Part shown: positions 29,769 through 39,943 of the stretch, in pieces
Position numbering within the stretch: the stretch's first letter is position 1
How the letters are laid out: every line of letters begins with the position of its first letter
Assembly: GCA_947447665.1 (NCBI GenBank)
Contig: CANFJX010000002.1
Coordinates: forward strand, 124,001-188,000
Reading direction: 5' to 3'
DNA length: 64,000 bases
DNA from: Bacteriovoracaceae bacterium
Lineage (GTDB): Bacteria > Bdellovibrionota > UBA1018
The notes under the pieces: model-generated
What the model was told of the DNA's origin: nothing
What the model saw: the letters and a program-made list of their open reading frames with translations, nothing else
The model's database searches: none
Program-made: the position numbers and the translations under genes

Positions 29769-30951
29769 TGCAAACGCAGGTTCACCTCTCAAGCTAGCTG
29801 CTCGTGAGGCACTTTTCGACCTGCTTTCAGATGGAGACAATCAGCGCCTCCCGCGTCTGCTTGTTTCTAACTCAAATCCATCCAGCATTCATTCTCACGG
29901 ACGGTGCGCTAAGCGCGCCTTCGACCGCGCAAAAGATCAGATCGCTCATTCATTAGGGCCGTCAATTGATCCCGATCACCTCGTTTTCACCTCCTCCGGC
30001 ACAGAGGCGAATCAATGGGCCGTTCGGTCTGTGCTTGAAGCAGAGCTCAAATCTGGCAAAAAACCCCATTGGATTACTACATCAGTCGAGCATGACTCCA
30101 ATCGTAATCTCTTAGATTGGGTGAGGGCCCAAGGCGGAATGGTCAGCGAACTGCCTGTGGACTCCGAGGGGCTCGTTCGACTCGAGGGATTAGATGAGAT
30201 TTTTTCAAATCAAGCTTCGCTGTTGAGTGCTATCTGGGTCAATAATGAGACCGGTGTCATCACTCAGCTGTCGGACCTGTCGGCTCTGGCTCGTCGGTAT
30301 TCGATTCCTATTCACGTCGATGCCGCGCAGGCTTGGGGTAAGATTCCGGTCGATCTAGCGAGCCTTCAGGCTCAGTATGTGAGCTTTTCTGGGCATAAAA
30401 TCGGCGGACTCGCAGGAACAGGTGTGCTTTGGGTCAGTCGAGATCAGGCTATTTCCCCCATGATTTTGGGTAAGCAAGAAAAGGGACGTCGGGGCGGCAC
30501 AGAGAATACCCTCGGTGTGATTGCGTTAGGAGCCGCTGCTCATGGCCTAGACCCCGTGGGATGGTCCAGTCGAGTTCAGCCGCTCCGTGATCACCTCGAA
30601 CGAGAGATTTCTAGAAGGGTTCCCGGTACCGTGGTGAATGGGGTCGGGGCAGGCCGCGTAGCGAACACCCTTAATTTGAACTTCGAAGGGGTGGATCGTG
30701 CTGGATTGGTGATGGCACTTGATCTGGCAGGGTTTTCCGTCAGTGCGGGATCTGCCTGTTCTAGTGGAGTTTCAGAACCGTCTCATGTATTACGGGCCAT
30801 GGGAAAAACAGAGGGCCAAGCGAAAGCAGCCATTCGAATCTCGCTCGTAGACGAGATGCCTGGGTCAGAGTTTGAGGGCTTTCCCGAGAATCTCGTTCAT
30901 GCGCTCGATCGAGCTGTGCGAAGAATGAGAACGACTGTGGGCTTCGATTAA
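29740..30951 (+). CDS. cysteine desulfurase (NifS/IscS family)
   Basis: YLDANAGSPL, HVDAAQAWGKIPVDL, SFSGHKIGGLAGTGVLW, SAGSACSSGVSEPSHVL. Confidence 0.94.
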   Translation: MSTKAAIYLDANAGSPLKLAAREALFDLLSDGDNQRLPRLLVSNSNPSSIHSHGRCAKRAFDRAKDQIAHSLGPSIDPDHLVFTSSGTEANQWAVRSVLEAELKSGKKPHWITTSVEHDSNRNLLDWVRAQGGMVSELPVDSEGLVRLEGLDEIFSNQASLLSAIWVNNETGVITQLSDLSALARRYSIPIHVDAAQAWGKIPVDLASLQAQYVSFSGHKIGGLAGTGVLWVSRDQAISPMILGKQEKGRRGGTENTLGVIALGAAAHGLDPVGWSSRVQPLRDHLEREISRRVPGTVVNGVGAGRVANTLNLNFEGVDRAGLVMALDLAGFSVSAGSACSSGVSEPSHVLRAMGKTEGQAKAAIRISLVDEMPGSEFEGFPENLVHALDRAVRRMRTTVGFD

Positions 30952-30958
30952 TAAGGAA

Positions 30959-32107
30959 GTGAACGTGAGCACGTCTGAAGAAAAAAAACGAGTTTTAGTA
31001 GGAATGAGCGGAGGCGTGAACAGTTCTGTGGCCGCTGTTTTACTGAAAAATCAGGGCTACGACGTGATCGGGTGTCATCTCCAGCTCTGGAGTCCTGGCC
31101 AATCGGATTCAGATCGTTTTCGTGGGCGTTGTTGCTCTGGGGTTGATTCGGACGCGCCCAGGCGGGTTTGCGATCATCTGAGGATTCCCTATTGCGAGAT
31201 GAGTGTTCAAGATGCATTTCAAGATAAAGTTGTAGATTATTTTGTGAGTGAATCCCTCCAAAGTCGCTCTCCTAATCCCTGCATTCAGTGTAATGCGGAG
31301 ATTAAATTCAGGTATTTAATCCAAAAAGCTGACGAATTGTCATGTGACATGATTGCGACTGGTCACTACGCTCAAGTCGTCCAGGACTCAAAAGTCGGTT
31401 CGGCGTACCTAAAAAAGGCAGTCGATCCAGCCAAGGATCAGTCTTATTTTCTTTTTAGTGTGCCTCAAAAAGTATTACTTCGTACGATCATGCCCATCGG
31501 TAGTTTGCCGAAAGTCATGGTGAGAAAATTAGCCGAAGGGTTTGGCCTAACCGCTGTGAGTGAGGCTGAGAGCCAGGAAGTTTGTTTGATGGCCGAAGAA
31601 GGGCACAAGGAGTTGATTGAAAAGCGATCGCCCCCCTCGCTTCGTTCGGCGGGAATCATTCGGACCCTAGATGGAAATATTATTGGAGAACATAATGGGC
31701 TTCACCACTATCGGATGGGGCAATCGAGAGGGCTGAATTTAAAGCAAAAAGAGCACCAAGGCTTCTTTGTTTTAGGTTTTGAGGCAAAAACTCAAACACT
31801 GGTTGTCGGCCCGGAGCATCATCTCGATCATCAGGACTTGGCTGTCAGTCATGTGAACTGGATTCGTCCAGTCAATGAGCTCAGAACTCTGAGTTGCAAG
31901 GCCAGACTTCGCTCTGGGCAAGAGGAAATCCCGTGTCATGTGACTTGCTTTGAAAATGCCTGGGTACAAGTTCGATTCAATACGCCTCAGCGAGTCATCG
32001 CTGCCGGTCAGGCCATTGTTTTCTATGATGGCGATGAGATCCTGGGGGGTGGGGTCATTGAATCTCCGCTTGATTCCTTAGGCTATGCCGAGGGGTTAAA
32101 GGTATGA
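30959..32107 (+). CDS. mnmA: tRNA-specific 2-thiouridylase MnmA
   Basis: GMSGGVNSSVAAVLL, NPCIQCNAEIKF, GHYAQV, DPAKDQSYFLF. Confidence 0.93.
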   Translation: MNVSTSEEKKRVLVGMSGGVNSSVAAVLLKNQGYDVIGCHLQLWSPGQSDSDRFRGRCCSGVDSDAPRRVCDHLRIPYCEMSVQDAFQDKVVDYFVSESLQSRSPNPCIQCNAEIKFRYLIQKADELSCDMIATGHYAQVVQDSKVGSAYLKKAVDPAKDQSYFLFSVPQKVLLRTIMPIGSLPKVMVRKLAEGFGLTAVSEAESQEVCLMAEEGHKELIEKRSPPSLRSAGIIRTLDGNIIGEHNGLHHYRMGQSRGLNLKQKEHQGFFVLGFEAKTQTLVVGPEHHLDHQDLAVSHVNWIRPVNELRTLSCKARLRSGQEEIPCHVTCFENAWVQVRFNTPQRVIAAGQAIVFYDGDEILGGGVIESPLDSLGYAEGLKV

Positions 32108-33549
32108 GCTCTTACGTAGTCAAAACACTCGGCTGTAAGGCCAATCTTTACGACAGTCAGGTAATTGAGAAGGCCCTCCAAGAAAAAGGGTGGATGCCTT
32201 CGAACTCCGGATCTGCAGGGGATTCTCCCGTTGATCTCTGCATCATCAATAGTTGCACCGTGACGGACGAGGCTGATCGTCAGACCAAAAAATGGGCTGC
32301 TCGAATGGCAAAGGAGCACCCGCAAGCGAAGGTGCTGGTCACTGGATGTGGAGCTGAGGTAGATCCCGAAGGGATGGCTCAGGCTCCTGGTGTCCACTGG
32401 GTGGTGGGCAATCAAAATAAGGATCGAATGGTCGAATTAGTGATAGATTCAGCATCTCAGTTAAGTTCGGATATCCTTAAGCAATCTATTCTTGGTACTA
32501 CAAAAACATATAAGGAACTTCTATCAAAACACCCGATCGACCGCGAATGGCCCGCGATCGTTGACTCCTTTCAGGCTCCTCCGGTTCATCTGGAAGGCCA
32601 CTCGGACAAAACACGCGCGTTTTTAAAAATTCAGGAAGGGTGTGACTCTTTTTGTACTTATTGTATTATTCCGTATGGGCGGGGGCCGAGCCGCAGTTTT
32701 TCGATTCAAGAGGCACTCACTCAGGTGAACAGCTTAGTGGAGCAGGGGATTCGTGAGATTGTGCTCACTGGAACTAATATCGGGGATTATGGCTCAGATT
32801 GGGGGGGCGGACCAAAGCTAGCTGAATTAATTCATTCAATTTTGGAGCAGACTTCTCTGGAGCGATTGAGAGTGAGCTCTTTGGACCCCACCGAAATTAC
32901 CCCCGAAATTTTTGAGTTAATGCAGACTTCTTCGCGATTTTGCCCTCACTTTCATGTCTCCTTGCAGAGTCCGAGTTCAAAAATTTTGCGGCTCATGAAG
33001 CGACGCTACGGGTACGAAGAGGTTAAGGAGTGTTTAGAAAAAATCGCAGCGCTTTCTCATTCTCTTCCCGGTCACGGAGTCTCGGGCGGAATTTTTGTTG
33101 GGATGGACCTGATCACTGGCTTTCCTGGTGAGACTGAAGAAGAGTTTCAGTGGACTGTAGACGCTTTGTCAGGACTTCCCTGGACTCGACTTCATGTTTT
33201 TCCTTATAGCGAGCGAAAGGGAACTCCGGCCACCCGGCTTCCGGGTTCGGTTCCGAAGCACATTCGAGTGGCTCGGACTCGACTTTTAAATCATCTGAGC
33301 ATGGAGCGGCTCCAGGGCCACTATCGGGGTATTCTACAAAAGGTCACAAGCGGTCTGACGCCTTTAAGTTCCGTGCTCATGGAAAAAGTAGGTGAGGGAC
33401 GGTGGCAAGCTGGGTTTACTCCCAATTACCTTCGAGTTTTACTGCCTTCCGCACAGGCGGTTAGAAATGAACTGGTCTCCGTAATGCCACGAGAGATCAT
33501 GATCGACTCAAACGGAAATGACGTCGCTCTTATTTCCGAGTTGGCCTAA
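32104..33549 (+). CDS. mtaB: MtaB-like tRNA methylthiotransferase (radical SAM)
   Basis: TLGCKANLYDSQ, INSCTVTDEAD, QEGCDSFCTYCIIPYGRGPSRS. Confidence 0.9.
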   Translation: MSSYVVKTLGCKANLYDSQVIEKALQEKGWMPSNSGSAGDSPVDLCIINSCTVTDEADRQTKKWAARMAKEHPQAKVLVTGCGAEVDPEGMAQAPGVHWVVGNQNKDRMVELVIDSASQLSSDILKQSILGTTKTYKELLSKHPIDREWPAIVDSFQAPPVHLEGHSDKTRAFLKIQEGCDSFCTYCIIPYGRGPSRSFSIQEALTQVNSLVEQGIREIVLTGTNIGDYGSDWGGGPKLAELIHSILEQTSLERLRVSSLDPTEITPEIFELMQTSSRFCPHFHVSLQSPSSKILRLMKRRYGYEEVKECLEKIAALSHSLPGHGVSGGIFVGMDLITGFPGETEEEFQWTVDALSGLPWTRLHVFPYSERKGTPATRLPGSVPKHIRVARTRLLNHLSMERLQGHYRGILQKVTSGLTPLSSVLMEKVGEGRWQAGFTPNYLRVLLPSAQAVRNELVSVMPREIMIDSNGNDVALISELA

Positions 33550-33552
33550 TTA

Positions 33553-35667
33553 TCAGCTGTCTTTTCTTAGCCAGACTGTCGCTTCATGATTGGTGGTGTT
33601 GACTTCCTTCTCGGCTCCTGTGATGCGAATCGTCACTGGGAAAGCTCCTTCGACTTCTGGCATCAGGACCTCCCAAGCTAGATCTTGAAATCCTCCCGGC
33701 TCGATTTTTTCCAGAGTATGAATGATCTTATCCTCGTCGTAGTTCGGGGCGATGGATAAATCTGAGCGATTTTTGTTTAAGAGGAGTCGGACTTGCGGGC
33801 CAATCTTGGATGTGGTTTCTCCGTAGTTTCTGATTCGGGCATGAATCTCCGCACGCCAGCCCCCACGCACCTGCTCCTTGGGTGTCCAGGTCACATCAAC
33901 TGGATAGATTCCGATATTTTCCTGAATCGTTCGAATTCGATCTCCCACGGTCACGTTGTTAGCTCGGAGCGGGGAGCGAGCTCGAATTTGATCTGCCAGT
34001 ACTCGCCAGTTTTCTTTCCCTGTATCTTGCATCCCATCGAGTGGAATGATGCTCCAGAGCCTTGCGTTAAACATCTTGATTCCCTCCACTAGGCCACCAC
34101 CCGTGGCCAAGGTGTAGAGGTTGGAGCCTTTTAAGGGTTGAAACTGGGAGTTTGAATCTAAGATCTGAATCTCCTTCACGACGGGGATCGACTCGATTCC
34201 CATGAATCCGTTTCCTGGTCCACGTTGGAAGTCAGCTGCTAGTCGGCCGGGGTCGCTCGGATCGAATTCGGAAATGAATTTAAAAAGTGGGTCGTACCTA
34301 AATCTCATCCCTGAAATATTGATCAATCCATATGAGCTAACCTTCTTCGTTGCAAATAGAAAGTAAAGGAGCCATTTTAGCGTGCTCCCTTTGATGGGGA
34401 GCGTTTTGAGAGTCCAGGTTTTCTCTGTTTTCGGATTATATACGGGCGGTACTAAGTTAAATACGTCGGCAGCACGAATCGGTCCCGGATGGATAGCGTC
34501 GTAGATGAAACGCGTGCTTTCAATCGAAAGCTGCGCTCCAGTTTCATTTCGGTAGCAATCCGTTACGAAGTCGCCCATCAAGTTTTCGACTCCAGTATTG
34601 CCGAAGTCAATTTGACTTTCTCCGATGACGTCGTCAAACTCTTTGCCGTACTTGCCTTCGATCTGCGCATCTAGCTGACTCACTCGTTCTAAGGTTTCTG
34701 GATCTTGGGGAATTTTCGAGTCCATTTGGATGAGTTGATAGTTCAGCAACTCCATGTGCCCTCGTGTCAGCTTCACATCCACTTGGCCTAAGTAGCTTCC
34801 CCACATTCCGGTCTCAACGATCCAGGCGGGTGGGCCACTACCTAGGCGTCGGACTTCGATGGGTCGAGTGAGCTTGACGTGGTCATGGGCCCCAATAATT
34901 AGATCGATATAGTTTTGACCTGCCAGCTTATTAGCTGTCTCCAGGACCTTTTGATTAATCTTGATGTTGTTGTGGGAGAGGACGACGACTCCATCCACCA
35001 TTTGTTTGGATTTTAACTCGCGGGCTAGATTTGCCGCGGCTGTGAATGGGTTGGTGATCTGAATGGGTTCGAAGTATTTATCATAAACATACTCATAGGT
35101 AGAGAGGCCAATCCAAGCGATCTTGTAACCGTCATAATCTTGAATTTTGTAAGGCAAGATTGCCTCTTTAAATTCCGGTTTCCGTGGATAAGAGTCTGGG
35201 ACTGATAAATTATACGATAGAAATTTTGTGCGAGGGTTAGCCAGCTTGAGTCCATCGAGGAGTGAGTCTGGACCGTTTAGCCAGTCATGATTTCCGACTA
35301 CGGCGAAATCGTATCCGAGGTGATCCATCATGCGAATCGATTCTGCACCCGCCCCTAAAGTGTAGTAGACGGAGCCCTCAGACCAGTCCCCGCCGTCCAC
35401 CAGCGTGGTGTGTCGGTGACTTTTGCGAAGGTTCTCGATCGCTGTTTTAAGCCTTGCTACCCCCCCGATTCGAAAAGGATAAGTCCTCTCATGAAATTGA
35501 GAGTGAAGGTCGTTGGTGTGGAGAATGGTGACCTCAGCCTCGCTCGAAGGACCTGCCCATGTGGCTGGGGATCTTGAGGTTAAAATGGCCATAAAGCCGA
35601 TTAAAAACGAGTACTTAATAGTTTTTGCCAGTTGATCGATCATCTGGGTTTGAGTGTGTCGACTCAT
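33553..35667 (-). CDS. bifunctional metallophosphatase / 5'-nucleotidase
   Basis: ILHTNDLHSQFHER, DGGDWSEG, VVGNHDWLNG, GAHDHV. Confidence 0.92.
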   Translation of the reverse strand: MSRHTQTQMIDQLAKTIKYSFLIGFMAILTSRSPATWAGPSSEAEVTILHTNDLHSQFHERTYPFRIGGVARLKTAIENLRKSHRHTTLVDGGDWSEGSVYYTLGAGAESIRMMDHLGYDFAVVGNHDWLNGPDSLLDGLKLANPRTKFLSYNLSVPDSYPRKPEFKEAILPYKIQDYDGYKIAWIGLSTYEYVYDKYFEPIQITNPFTAAANLARELKSKQMVDGVVVLSHNNIKINQKVLETANKLAGQNYIDLIIGAHDHVKLTRPIEVRRLGSGPPAWIVETGMWGSYLGQVDVKLTRGHMELLNYQLIQMDSKIPQDPETLERVSQLDAQIEGKYGKEFDDVIGESQIDFGNTGVENLMGDFVTDCYRNETGAQLSIESTRFIYDAIHPGPIRAADVFNLVPPVYNPKTEKTWTLKTLPIKGSTLKWLLYFLFATKKVSSYGLINISGMRFRYDPLFKFISEFDPSDPGRLAADFQRGPGNGFMGIESIPVVKEIQILDSNSQFQPLKGSNLYTLATGGGLVEGIKMFNARLWSIIPLDGMQDTGKENWRVLADQIRARSPLRANNVTVGDRIRTIQENIGIYPVDVTWTPKEQVRGGWRAEIHARIRNYGETTSKIGPQVRLLLNKNRSDLSIAPNYDEDKIIHTLEKIEPGGFQDLAWEVLMPEVEGAFPVTIRITGAEKEVNTTNHEATVWLRKDS

Positions 35668-35815
35668 TTTTTGCCCCCCTTTTGCTTGCCAGGTCCTCTA
35701 TCCCCAACAGAGGAAGTTATCCGACAGGCGGCAATTCCCCAAGAATAAAAAAACAAAATTGGTTGACAGTATTTGACTAGTATTGTAAGAAACCCTCCAG
35801 GAGAGCTCATCATTC

Positions 35816-36508
35816 ATGAATTTGGATCGACTGCAGGAGCGATTGGGCTATTCGTTTGGAGACCGGGCTGTTTTGCTCCAGTCCCTCACGCATAAGTCAT
35901 TCGGGCACGAATTTTATCAGGAGAAGCCCATCGCTTTAAGGGATAATGAACGCCTTGAGTTTCTTGGAGATGCGATCCTGGATGTGGTTGTTTCTGATAT
36001 TCTCTTGGAATCGTTTCCGAATGCTAACGAAGGTCATCTTTCTAAAATGCGCGCCGCTGTGGTAAATGAAAAAACTCTGGCCATGTTGGCAAGAATGCTC
36101 GATCTTCAGGGATATGTGCGACTCGGCAAGGGAGAAGCACTCACGGGTGGCAACGAAAAGGCCTCAATCCTCTCCAGCACATTTGAAGCGATTATTGCAG
36201 CGATTTATCTAGATGGAGGGTTTCACGCGATCTACCCCGTCGTGAGACATATTTTTGCCCCTCTTTTTGCCGAAGAGCGGGAACTCATGTCCTTTTATGA
36301 TCACAAAACGCAGCTTCAAGAAATCGTACAGGCACGATGGAAGGTGACTCCGACCTATCATCTCATGGAGTCGTTCGGCCCAGATCATGCCAAAATTTTT
36401 CAAATTGAAGTACGAATGAACGGTAAGACCCTGGCCGTGGCGACAGGTTCCTCGAAAAAAGAGGCGGAGCAAAATGCCGCCAAATTCGCAGTATCGAATT
36501 TAGGGTAG
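35816..36508 (+). CDS. rnc: ribonuclease III
   Basis: NERLEFLGDAILDVVVSDIL, C-terminal dsRBD DHKTQLQEIVQA...KKEAEQNAAKFAV. Confidence 0.97.
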   Translation: MNLDRLQERLGYSFGDRAVLLQSLTHKSFGHEFYQEKPIALRDNERLEFLGDAILDVVVSDILLESFPNANEGHLSKMRAAVVNEKTLAMLARMLDLQGYVRLGKGEALTGGNEKASILSSTFEAIIAAIYLDGGFHAIYPVVRHIFAPLFAEERELMSFYDHKTQLQEIVQARWKVTPTYHLMESFGPDHAKIFQIEVRMNGKTLAVATGSSKKEAEQNAAKFAVSNLG

Positions 36509-36527
36509 TAGAATCTAGGTTTTAAAA

Positions 36528-37439
36528 ATGCAAAAAGCAGGAATGATTGCAATCGTAGGACGGCCTAATGCAGGCAAGTCAACTCTTCTGAATTCTCTTT
36601 TGGGAATGCAGCTCTCGATCGTCACCCCTAAGGCCCAAACTACCCGGGAACGGGTGTTGGGGATTCTTACTGAGGGCGAAGGACAGATCGTGTTTATCGA
36701 CACTCCCGGCATTCACCGGGCCCGCGATGGTGGATTGAACCAGTTCATGGTGGATGAGGCAAGAGGAGCGTTAGAGGCTCCTCATTTGATTTGGTACCTC
36801 GTTGATCCGAACTCAGCCCTATTGCATGAGCTGCAAGTCGTTGAGCTTTTAGAAAGAGCATCAGCGCCTGTGATTCTCGTAATGAATAAGATGGATCAAG
36901 TGGGAGGCCGATTCTCCGCGGATCGCGCCCAAAAACTAACCGAAGAGTTAACCCAAGCCTTAAGTGACCGAGGTGTTCAAGTTCAGTCAACCCATCACAT
37001 CTCTGGGCTTTCGCAGATAGGAACTGCCGAACTGTTGAAGGCCAGCTGGGAGTTGATTCCTGAGGGGCCCTGGTTATTCTCAGATCCCGATCAGGCGTCT
37101 GACCGCCCAACTCGATTTTTTGTGGCAGAGAAAATTAGGAGTCGATTGTATTACCTCCTGGGCGAGGAAATTCCCTATTCCTGCGCTGTTGAAATTGAAA
37201 GCTTTCAAGAGAATACGCGCCCTGTTCGCATCGAAGCGGTAATTTACGTGGAGCGTGAATCACAAAAGGGAATGGTGATTGGTCAGAAGGGGCAAAAAAT
37301 TAAGGAAATTGGACAATCGGCCAGGAAAGATATTGAAGAATTTCTGGGTCAGCAAATTTTTCTAGGACTCAAAGTGAAAGTCCTCAAAGAGTGGACTTCG
37401 AATCTCGAAAGTCTTAAAAAAATAGGAATGAAACGATGA
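36528..37439 (+). CDS. era: GTPase Era
   Basis: AIVGRPNAGKSTLLNSLLGMQLSIVTPKAQTTRERVLGI; C-terminal KH domain GQKIKEIG. Confidence 0.97.
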   Translation: MQKAGMIAIVGRPNAGKSTLLNSLLGMQLSIVTPKAQTTRERVLGILTEGEGQIVFIDTPGIHRARDGGLNQFMVDEARGALEAPHLIWYLVDPNSALLHELQVVELLERASAPVILVMNKMDQVGGRFSADRAQKLTEELTQALSDRGVQVQSTHHISGLSQIGTAELLKASWELIPEGPWLFSDPDQASDRPTRFFVAEKIRSRLYYLLGEEIPYSCAVEIESFQENTRPVRIEAVIYVERESQKGMVIGQKGQKIKEIGQSARKDIEEFLGQQIFLGLKVKVLKEWTSNLESLKKIGMKR

Positions 37440-38875
37440 GCTCCCCCATTCGAGTGGTGATTATAGGTCGGCCCAACGTAGGTAAAAGTACTCTATTTAA
37501 TCGTCTTTATGGCAAGCGAAGAGCTCTCGTTCATGACGAGCCTGGGGTGACCCGAGATCGCTTGGAGGAGAGAACTGAGTGGTGGCTGCATGGTCAGGTT
37601 TTTCCTGTAGCCCTGGTGGATACCGGAGGCGTTGGGGGTGATCGTTTTGCAGTCGAGATTGAAAAACAAGTTAAGATCGCAGTAGAGCAGGCCGATATCG
37701 TTTTATTTGTCCTGGATTCAAAAGTTGGAGTGACACCCTTAGATGAGGATCTATTTCGTGAGCTCAATCGGTCCGGAGTCGTGAAAAAAACGCCTGTCCT
37801 AGCGATTGTCAACAAAGTCGATGCTGAGCTCCACGAAGACCGGATTCATGAGTTTTATAGTTTGGGCATGGAGCAAGTTCTGACCGTCTCAGCAGAGCAC
37901 GGGCGCGGAATGGATGACTTGAAGCGGGATATTTTGGAGCGATTTGAGGGTCGAGGCATAGATCAACCTATTGAAGAGGATGAGTTGATTGAAGCTGAAG
38001 TTGAGACTGAGGTTGAGACTGAGGTTGAGACTGAAACTGAGGTCGAAGATGATCTTTCGAAACGAATTCCGAGAGTAGCGATCGTCGGAAAGCCTAATGT
38101 GGGAAAGAGCACGCTCTTGAATGCGATTCTGGGCGAAAATCGGATGATCACTAGCCCCATCGCCGGAACGACGGTCGATTCAGTGGATTCACTTGCCCAA
38201 TTAGGCGGCAAGACCTACCTCTTTGTTGATACCGCGGGTATCCGAAGAAAAAGCAAGACTGAGCAGGGTGTCGAGGTCCTTTCTGTTGTGCAAACCCGCA
38301 AGGCTCTCGAAAAGGCTGATCTCGCTATCTTGGTTCTCGATGGTGAGCAAGGAATTACCGATCAGGACGAAAAAATCGGAGGCTTAATCGAGGAAGTCGG
38401 CTGTAGCGTGATCTTGCTGATGAATAAATGGGATACCCAGCGCAAGAACGAGGGTTTTACTAAGGAGTTGGCAGCCGAGAAAATTCGCAAAAAAATGGCT
38501 TATCTACGTTACGCGCCCATTGTTTTTGCCAGTGCGCTCAGATCCCAAGGGCTTGAAGATTTAGAAAGCCTGATTGAGGAAATCCTTCATCAACGGCAGC
38601 TCAAAATTCCTACTCATGATTTTACTGAATGGGTCAGGAAAGAATCAACCATTCATAATCCCATGAATGCCAAGTTTTATCTTTCTCACCAATCCGGAAG
38701 GCATCCTCCCACGTTTGTATGCCATGTTAGTGATCCAGATAAAGTTCACTTTAGCTTGAGGAGGCATTTCGTGAATGCACTCCGGGAGCGATGGGGATAC
38801 ATGGGCAGTCCCGTGAGAATGTTATTCGTTGAAGTAAAGAGTAAGAGAAGGTTACCACGTAAGAAGAAGGTTTGA
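37436..38875 (+). CDS. der: GTPase Der (EngA)
   Basis: Two G domains: GRPNVGKSTLFNRL and GKPNVGKSTLLNAILG. Confidence 0.97.
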   Translation: MSSPIRVVIIGRPNVGKSTLFNRLYGKRRALVHDEPGVTRDRLEERTEWWLHGQVFPVALVDTGGVGGDRFAVEIEKQVKIAVEQADIVLFVLDSKVGVTPLDEDLFRELNRSGVVKKTPVLAIVNKVDAELHEDRIHEFYSLGMEQVLTVSAEHGRGMDDLKRDILERFEGRGIDQPIEEDELIEAEVETEVETEVETETEVEDDLSKRIPRVAIVGKPNVGKSTLLNAILGENRMITSPIAGTTVDSVDSLAQLGGKTYLFVDTAGIRRKSKTEQGVEVLSVVQTRKALEKADLAILVLDGEQGITDQDEKIGGLIEEVGCSVILLMNKWDTQRKNEGFTKELAAEKIRKKMAYLRYAPIVFASALRSQGLEDLESLIEEILHQRQLKIPTHDFTEWVRKESTIHNPMNAKFYLSHQSGRHPPTFVCHVSDPDKVHFSLRRHFVNALRERWGYMGSPVRMLFVEVKSKRRLPRKKKV

Positions 38876-39943
38876 AGAAATAGTCCAAAAGTTACCACTC
38901 AGGTTCGGGATATTCCTTGAAACTAGGTAAGCCGTACTGCTCGAGTCATAAAAGGGAACGACGTTGATTTTGCCCTCAATTTCTAAGTAGGTTTTCTTAG
39001 GACTGAGCGTGAACTCAAGACCCGCCCCGGCCGCGACTCCAACTGAGCCGAGAGATGTGGGAGTTCCCCCCGTGAGCGGCGAATATTCGGATTTACTATA
39101 AGCTCCTACGCCGCCGATTAAATACGGAGAGGCAAAACTGAGCGCTGAGGAAAGATTTTTCACGCTAAAGTAGTACTTCAGGTCAATGCCGGCTCGGAAC
39201 ATACTCACGTTGACTTGCCCTGTCGTTGGGGCGCTGAAATAATGACTCGCCGTATAAAATCCTAGAGTTAGCGCAAGGTTGAAGTCGAACCAATAATGGA
39301 CCTTAAAATCGATCAGCGGAAATCCTCCTTGCCATAGGAGTCCTCGATTTCCGTCTACTGCTTCGGTTCCTAGTCCTAGACTGATACCAAAAAATCTTCC
39401 GAATTGAAAAAATTGGGCGTCTGCCTCTTCTTCGTTCGCCTCATTAAATTCACCATATTCAGTGAAAGGGGTGCTGCTGTAGTCCTCTGCTTCGGGAGTT
39501 TTTGTTTTGCCGCTAGAGCTAGAGGGGGCTCCTGGAATTGCTGCAGGCGGAAACGCCTCCGCTGGTGCAAAAGCTCCGGGTGCTGGCGCGGCTTTTGGGA
39601 TTTCAGTAGGAATGGCTGGGGTTTCAGAGGGTGGGGGAGGGGGAGTGCTTACGTCAAGGCTACTTCCCTGAGCGGGCGGGGCATCGTCTCCAAAACTGTT
39701 GTGCTCCATGCCGATAAAACTGCCAGAAACCGAGAGGGCAATCAGAGCCATACAGGTATTTTTCATCGGGGTAATATTTTGCCTTCGCTTCTGTAGGAGT
39801 ATTTTTGCCTTCATTTCTTTTAAGGGTAACTGTCCTTGTTGTATTTGACAATCTTTCCGCTTCGCGCAATTTTTAACCGTTCTCGAATTTTTGTGTTTGA
39901 GATGAGACAACGGATATGCGAAAACGAAACAGTATGACGTCAA
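38852..39943 (-). CDS. outer-membrane beta-barrel-like protein with Pro-rich N-terminal region
   Basis: PPPPPSETPA linker, alternating beta-strand pattern ending in ...FWTISSNLLLTW; start probably downstream of the ORF start. Confidence 0.65.
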   Translation of the reverse strand: MTSYCFVFAYPLSHLKHKNSRTVKNCAKRKDCQIQQGQLPLKEMKAKILLQKRRQNITPMKNTCMALIALSVSGSFIGMEHNSFGDDAPPAQGSSLDVSTPPPPPSETPAIPTEIPKAAPAPGAFAPAEAFPPAAIPGAPSSSSGKTKTPEAEDYSSTPFTEYGEFNEANEEEADAQFFQFGRFFGISLGLGTEAVDGNRGLLWQGGFPLIDFKVHYWFDFNLALTLGFYTASHYFSAPTTGQVNVSMFRAGIDLKYYFSVKNLSSALSFASPYLIGGVGAYSKSEYSPLTGGTPTSLGSVGVAAGAGLEFTLSPKKTYLEIEGKINVVPFYDSSSTAYLVSRNIPNLSGNFWTISSNLLLTW

